The notes beneath the pieces were generated by a model. It had not been told where the DNA came from, did not search any database, and saw nothing but the letters and a program-made list of their open reading frames with translations. Below, piece by piece: positions 57,570 to 64,000 of a stretch of 64,000 nt of DNA (position 1 is its first letter; each line of letters opens with the position of its first letter). The stretch is from positions 1 to 64,000 of the forward strand of contig VWPU01019389.1 in NCBI GenBank assembly GCA_013398955.1. Reading direction: 5' to 3'. A program made the position numbers and the translations under genes. The stretch comes from Callaeas wilsoni (taxonomy: Eukaryota > Chordata > Aves > Passeriformes > Callaeidae).

Positions 57570-60500
57570 GAAAGGAGAGCAAGCAGGAATGTTTGAAAGC
57601 CAGACTAGTTTTCAAACTGGCATTCAGAAGCGCATTTGTACAAGCTAACTGCTTCAGTCCCGTGGCTACAGAGGCAGGTCCACACCACCATGAAGTCTGA
57701 CCCTGCTTGGCTCCTTGGTAGCAAATCTCACAGGTGGCTGCTTTTGCCCTCCCTGTCTGTCCTCAGATTAGGAAGTTAATTGGGTTCAGCATTTCCAACT
57801 CCTACGATTATTTTTTCACCTGAGCCTCCAGGTATTCAGCAAGGTGTTATTTTCCTCCAACATTAGCCTTTAGTTACAAGACTACACATTCCCATCTTGT
57901 CTCAAAATAGCTATTCCTGCTTCCACACTCCCAGGAAAGTTCGGCATTTTAAGAGGCCTCACCTGCAGTTTCCAATAGTTTCCATCATTTCCCAAGGTTG
58001 TTGATCAGGTGTTTCCAAGACCAAGATTGTCTAGTAGGCTCAGCCATCCTCTGGCCCAAAGTTTCATTTTTTTCTTCACTGCTCTTCTGTTCAAGCCTTG
58101 CTCACATCACCAGTGCCCACTCTCTATCGCCAGCTACTTCTTCCTTTAAAAACGCCTTCTGAAAAATCTTTAACCAATCTATTATCTTATTTTACTCTCT
58201 CACCATCACCGTCAGCTGGAGGCTGATGAGGAAAGACCTAGTGGCCCAATCACCAGTGCCACAACTGGACCTGGAAATGAGATCTATGAAAAATTACTGT
58301 GTTGGCTATAAAGTCTTGTCAAGGCAAGGACAAGTACTGGGTGTTCCTTACCTCAGCTCTTACTACACTAATGGTATGACCCCAGCCTTTTGAAAATTAG
58401 GGCAACAGAAGCATTAGAAATCATTGATCTAATTATCACCATGCCAGCCTCTTTTAATCCATTTTTGTACAAAATCCAGCTGGGTAATTGACTGCATGCA
58501 AAGCACAGACACACGAGGATCTCTGACTGTAGAAGACCTCCTTCAGCCAAGGATAAGTTACCTCTGGCAGCCAGGGAAGGACAGTGTTTTATCATTGAGT
58601 GGGAAAATTGAGATGCAATTTTGCATGTAAACCAAACCAAGCTGTGTTATGAACCAATTTTGTTACCTCTCACAGGAGGTGGCCCCAGGGAATGCTGGAC
58701 AGACCTGCCTTGAGCTCTCCAGAACACAAAAAGCATTCTAATGTCCAAACAATGCATTATGAAGATGAACCTTGCAGCAGCTCTACCATGCCTTAAGACC
58801 TTCTCTCTGAGCCAATTAGCTGGTACCAAAAAGGGGGCACAGCAAATGACAAACTCCACATTGTTCCACAGCTCAGCCCATTTGATGATGGCAAACCGGG
58901 CAGATAGGGAAGGAGGAGTGAATGATGAACTCCACAGCACCGCACTGGCATTCCTAAGACTCATGTAGGGTTTAGCTCTTATTTTTCCATGGGACATGCC
59001 AAAACATTTGAAGATTAAGCAAATATACAGCTGTATACTTGTTTTAAATGTATATATTAGAGGAGGATCCAAAAGATGGCAACAAGTGGGAAGAGTACAC
59101 CATCCAAGAGCCCTGGCATGGACCCTTGTGATGTTACTATGGTTATGCATGGTAAACAACACGATGGAAAAAATTACTGAGCTTGAGCAGGGACTGATTT
59201 TTAAATCTTAGTTGGGCATGCAGTTTAAACTTCAGACAAAAATGTTTTAATGGTATCACGAAAGTATGAGGGCCTACACAATTTCTTTCTTTTAACTATA
59301 ACTTTAGAACAGAAGCTGAATGCCACTACTTTGTATACAGAAGGATGCTTAACACAAAAGACAAAGGCACTTGTTTCAAAACAATTGTTTCAAAACATGA
59401 TCCTAGAGAAGTTATTTCATGGTTTTGCTATTCTTGAGTCTGGGCCGATGATGCCAGAATTACTAATCCTTGAAATGAGGGGGTTTACATTGGGAGTGTT
59501 GACATAACCTTAGCTACAGCAAGAAGAAAGGGTACGAGAAGATGGAAATGTATATTTTTGGAAATAGATTTCATTCTGACAACCATGTAACAAACAAGTG
59601 AAATTTTAATACTGTGCTTCGATGAAAAATGAGCTGCTGAATAAACACCAGACTAATTCATAAAGAGCAAACTCAGCCTGTTTAATATTTCTTGAACTGT
59701 CCCAAAAATTCCATTGATCACTAGTGATGCTGTAAATAGAAAATTCCTACCATTTTCAAAGGAGCCAGGAGAATCTCACTGGGGTTTGCCTATCAAACTT
59801 TTAGACACTTTTGAAGCTCCCAGGCTAAAACATAATAAATCAAATATGAAATTGTATAGTGTTGGGCTGAGCTGGAATTTAGGATTTTGTGGTCTATTCC
59901 TGGGGTTGTTTTAATCTTTTTTTGTGAAGTATTTGGTTTCTACTTAATTACCTAGTCCTCCACAAAAAAGTCAAACATCCCTCCCTTGATCAATCAGCTA
60001 TTTAATTAGTAATGCACAAATACTTCAAGTATTACCTATTAGACAATTTTACAGTTTAATAGTGATGTATGATAGTGTGTTTTCTTCCTGGAAAACTGAA
60101 TCTATGTCATATCCAATATTAAAAAAAAATCTCATAATCTTAGAGAGTTGGATCCCCCATCCCTGTCCCCTGCTATTCTCTTCAGGGTAGAGTTATGAAA
60201 ACATCAAGATAACCAATATACTGCATTAAATAAATCCTATGGCTTAAGATCAAATGGATATTCAGCAAGAATTTATATAAGCCTGAATGTTGAGAATCCT
60301 TCACTGTATTTTTTTAATTTGGGGGTTTCTTTTGTCAAAGAATTCCTTTATCCTTGAACATTTTCAAAGTGATAATTTTTGCCTATTTTTCCTAGTGTCA
60401 ACCCTATTCTCTTCCTAGACAAGGAGTGCTGAGGCTGCTTAGAACCCCCACTGCCCCCCCCCAAAAAAAGAAGCATGAAATCAAGAGTTCCTTGTGCTAA

Positions 60501-63500
60501 GCACCAAAAATGAGCAGTACATTGCCTATTTTAAATGAAATCACCTTTATTTCTTACACCCAGCAACCCTGCCCCTACACGTGACTTTGGTGTCCCAAGG
60601 CACCGGACGATCTTGGACCTGCAATTTACTGGTCAGGGTACTGCCACCTCAAATCCAAGCTCGTGGGGAAGTTTGGGATCATTTCATGTCAGGCAGAATT
60701 AAAACTCAGACTACCCAGTTGCAGTGCTATTTTAACCCAAACTAGCGTCTTTCCCACACTCCTCTCTTGTAGCACAGACTGACAAGCTCTCACTTGTTAC
60801 AACTTTTTATTCCTGTCCTTTCATTTGTCCTCCTTTTCCCAGAAAACACTCTGGGACATAACATCTGCCCTTTCCAGCCCCTATCCCCATTTTTTTTTTT
60901 TTATAAAGGGAAAATATATAATTTTCAAGTGGCCCAGAAGCTGAGGTTCTTTGCTTACCTCCATTCTTTCCCCCACTCTCACACTCAAATACTAAAAGCA
61001 TCCTTTTACAAATTTGTAAAATGAAGAAGGAAAGGAGTGCATAATATAAATGTCTGAACCAGGCTTGCACTCAAAAACAATACACTTGCCATGCTACTTT
61101 AAGTCAACTTTTTGCACTGAGAAACAACAAAGCTGTGACTTAGCCTGCTGCAGCATAGGTTCTCTCATTTTTAAATGTTGCCTCTTGGAAGCATTCAAAA
61201 CTTTTGCTTCCTTCTCTGTAGGCAAATAAGGACAAATCTCTTAACATGAATATAAAAAAAGATTTGCATATTTACAGTTCAGAGCTGTTCTGTGGATTCC
61301 TTTCAAATGCATGCATAGAAAGGCCCCCTCACACCCCCCCCCAACTGCTCCCAAAGCCAGCCAGGCTGTGCTGCCTATCACTTACCCAACAGCCTTGCCC
61401 TGAACCCCTGTAAGAGCTGATGTAAGTGTAATTTATACTAGTTCAGAGCTGGATCTGTATGCTCAGGAGCATGTAGATCAAATTCTCTCACTCGCCTACT
61501 ACACAATCCAAAGTTTTGCATAGGTCAGGGCATGAATCATTTTGTTAACAACATTTTTTTCTATATACTCATGTAGCAGAGAGTGTGTATATACACACAT
61601 GAATGTCAATTTTCTCATATGCAAAGCAGAACTCATGCAGAAGTTTTTTCCCTCCTTTTCCTTCAAAAGAATGAGGAAAGTTTGTTTTAACACAAGTCTC
61701 TCGTCTTCAGCACCACTTAAGAGAGAGTGATCAGTTTGCATGCCTCAGTTTAAGTTTATGAACTGCCAGCCCACTTTCAATGACAAAAGAAAATGTAACC
61801 TAGACTAGTTTTCAACCACTGATTGTCAGATCCCATGTTTAATATGTCATATGAAATACACTTCATTAAGGACTGAATTAGTCTACTCGTAACATGAGCT
61901 AAATTAAAGTCAATGTTGAGCTGCATAAATCACCAATTCAAATGTATCACTAAGTGAAACAGTCATCATCACCCTGTGCCCTAAAACAACCCAAAATCTG
62001 AGATTCATGTCTATATATTGTAAGGAGGACAGATAGAAGATATTTTGTTCTTTGCTAGGACTCACAATTTTACTGTCAGAAACTACTGAACTTTTAAGGA
62101 ATAGCAATGGCCCTGTAACACCTCTCATCAGACAATGTATTTCATGGTGCTATGAATTCTCCGCTCACAAGGAACAGACCCAGACCATCCATCAGACTGC
62201 CATAGGAGTCCTTCATTATATTGACAGAGTGGAAATTTGGTATCTATCCTGCTTAAGCAAGGGTATGGGAAGGGATAATCCTGGGAACACTTGAACAGTG
62301 ACCAAGGCAGTCCCCCTTGGGTAAGCCCCTGGATGACAGGACTCAAGTCTATGGGGAATCATAAGGTTCAGACGGAGAGTTTCCCACCAATATATTTTTC
62401 TATTACAAGAGGTGGAAAATGCTATATGACAAGGAAATAGTTGGTTTAAAAAAAAATAAAATACACCAGTGCCTCATCTGTGAAAATACAGGACATAACT
62501 ATTTACTCTTGAAGCAGTTTCATCCCAGTGCAGCCCTGTTGAGTAAGGAATCACTTTTTCTCTATGCAGAGCTGAGAACAGATTTAAGCCTCCTACATCC
62601 ACTCTGAAATTTTAGAGAAGGCATTGGCTGGCTGGAGCTGTGGAAGATGTTTCCAGATGACAATGGGTGGCAGAAATAATTAGCATGAAGGGCCAATCCT
62701 TTATGCCCATTGCCCAAGTCAGAAAAGCGCCTCTGACGTCTGAGAAAATCAGTGTAAGACTGGTGAACAAAATAAAGAATTAGAGTCTAAATTGCTCCTT
62801 CATATTTATTCCAGCTGTTTGAATAGCGTATTAACTTCTGTTAAATACATAAACTAAATTTACTTATTAAAAAGTAAATAAGACTTGTCTGTTCCTTCCA
62901 ATAGATCTTTCATGTGTTTTTAACTTAAGAAGATGAGAAGTGAAATAGTAAAGCGGCCCTTTTTTGCTGGTCTGCTTGCCATCTGGATCTCTCTAGGCCC
63001 TGGCATCTGCAGGAGAGGAAGGAAAAAAATCAAAGTATTCCTGGAAGGAAGAAGAGCTGCTACCTAGTAGACAAAAGGGAGAAAGAAACCCGGAACTGAA
63101 GGGAAGGAAGAAGGGGAAATATGAAACTCATTTATTTAGCCTACCAGTGCAGATTTCTTAGCATGCCCCTTAACTTTCTGATCTCTTTGTTTTCTTGAGC
63201 ATGATGATTTTCATGCCTTCTATTCTTTTTTCCTCACATTTTAGTTTGATGTTCTTTCTCCACAAGCTTCCTGCATATGTCAGCATGAAACAATAGGCTC
63301 TCATTACACTTGGCTTCTTTCATCTCCTTCAGACACTGACCTACATTTGTTCTGTTTTTGTCAGTGTGGAAATGTTTTCCCGTATCGATTCCTTAAAAAA
63401 AATAAATCACATGTTCTGTATTACCAACCATGTTCTGTTGTCCAGAGTATTTACTCTGGATGGTCTTGCAAAATAATTTCAATTTAATTGAGAAGTCCTG
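57570..63500. other. Non-coding stretch, nothing specific recognised
   Basis: Chance frames, among them a 171-codon minus-strand frame (58,647-59,162) with no recognisable domain. C-runs near 60,454 and 61,334. A possible sauropsid-repeat relic near 61,415-61,455 (GATGTAAGTGTAATTTATACTAGTTCAGAGCTGG, which recalls 'TTTACACCAGCTGAGGATCTGG'). Confidence 0.4.
61324..61352 (-). other. G-quadruplex-prone tract on the minus strand
   Basis: On the + strand: C5, TCACA, C9, AACTGCT, C3. The C9 can supply two runs, giving four G-runs on the minus strand with loops of about 5, 1-3 and 7 bases. Confidence 0.5.
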
Positions 63501-63690
63501 TAGTACTCAGATACTCAGTTGAAGTGTTACCAGAGCATAGAAAACCATACCTTGGTGAACATCAATTCATGTGCTGACATTGCAGGAAGAGCCAAAAAAA
63601 CCATGTGCACTAATAGTGAGGTGGGAGCAAGACCTCACCACAAGCACGTCATAACCAAGCCTGTGACAAGCTGCAGGAAAAACCTCTTCC

Positions 63691-63790
63691 ACTCCACTCC
63701 ACTCCACTCCACTCCACTCCACTCCACTCCACTCCACTCCACTCCACTCCACTCCACTCCACTCCACTCCACTCCACTCCACTCCACTCC
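63691..63790. repeat. Perfect (ACTCC)20 pentanucleotide array
   Basis: One hundred bases of uninterrupted ACTCC (GGAGT on the other strand), 20 units, flanked by AACCTCTTCC and TTTATGC. Because 5 is coprime to 3 the array is open in several frames on both strands and produces a spurious peptide with repeated His-Ser-Thr-Pro-Leu. The perfect uniformity implies recent expansion or active length turnover. The minus strand has GG runs every five bases, which could form two-tier G-quadruplexes. Confidence 0.98.
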
Positions 63791-63794
63791 TTTA

Positions 63795-64000
63795 TGCACT
63801 CCTTTTACACTGATGGATTTTTCATGTGTTGGTCTGGTAACAGCATCACTTGGGTCATTCTTACTTTTCCTGCAGAAAACTTGGGCAACTTTCCTAAAGA
63901 CGGTGGTGATGGTTTAGCTCCAGCCTGCCAAGACCAGAGCAGGAGTAAGGCAAGAAATGTGGAACCAATGTTAAGAGGGTGGTAGACATTCTCTGCATAG
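63795..64000. other. Non-coding end of window
   Basis: Nothing recognisable apart from chance frames running out of the pentamer array. Confidence 0.5.

Noticed and set aside
58647..59162. 171-codon minus-strand open frame
   Set aside because: No recognisable motif, Cys/His/Trp-rich in the way chance frames are, and no splice or promoter context.
3868..61275. Several perfect ATTTGCAT/ATGCAAAT octamers scattered over the window (near 3,870, 4,985, 10,753, 43,212, 61,263)
   Set aside because: The number is not clearly above chance for an AT-rich 64 kb. Only the one inside the duplicated element was kept because of its context.
63519..63917. 132-codon frame with repeated His-Ser-Thr-Pro-Leu
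   Set aside because: It is produced by the pentamer array, which is open in several frames. Not a gene.

Overview
The window looks like a piece of a bird (or closely related sauropsid) nuclear genome. The best evidence is a short 5'-truncated CR1 LINE 3' end at about 26,265-26,352. Supporting signs are the low density of recognisable transposons, moderate AT-richness, CpG depletion outside a few small patches, and degenerate copies of a sauropsid interspersed motif of the type CCATTGACTTCAATGGG. I found no convincing intact host protein-coding gene, tRNA, rRNA or known microRNA in the 64 kb. The longest open frames (about 213, 171 and 159 codons) show no recognisable domain and are about what chance gives in this much sequence. 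I read the window as a gene desert or the inside of a very large intron.

Layout. Positions 1-1,000 hold a broken piece that resembles a class II (betaretrovirus-like) endogenous retrovirus env region. Positions 1,000-28,900 are mostly unremarkable non-coding DNA. They contain microsatellites, two diverged copies of an unidentified ~170 bp repeat (19,325-19,494 and 20,412-20,580), a CpG-rich patch (16,601-16,800), the CR1 fragment and two G-quadruplex-prone tracts. Positions 28,900-39,800 change in texture: block after block of complex, repeat-free sequence dense in SOX-like (ATTGTT), homeodomain-like (TAATTA/ATAATTAT) and octamer-like words, which is how clusters of conserved non-coding elements usually look. 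Similar blocks recur at 43,200-45,080, 47,950-48,310, 51,990-52,420 and 56,560-57,560. A small GC-rich patch with a duplicated E-box palindrome lies at 47,461-47,610. A perfect 20-unit ACTCC pentamer array lies at 63,691-63,790.

The most interesting structure is a tandem duplication inside the candidate regulatory cluster. A ~330-440 bp element at 29,370-29,700 recurs in the same orientation at 30,565-31,000, about 1.22 kb downstream. The copies share 16-bp and 20-bp perfectly identical cores but differ at apparent transcription-factor words: the downstream copy has an octamer and a double SOX-like site that the upstream copy lacks. This looks like a duplicated and diverged enhancer.

Limits: conservation cannot be measured from one sequence, so every 'candidate conserved element' call is pattern recognition and carries modest confidence. 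The target gene and the exact species are not identifiable from this window.
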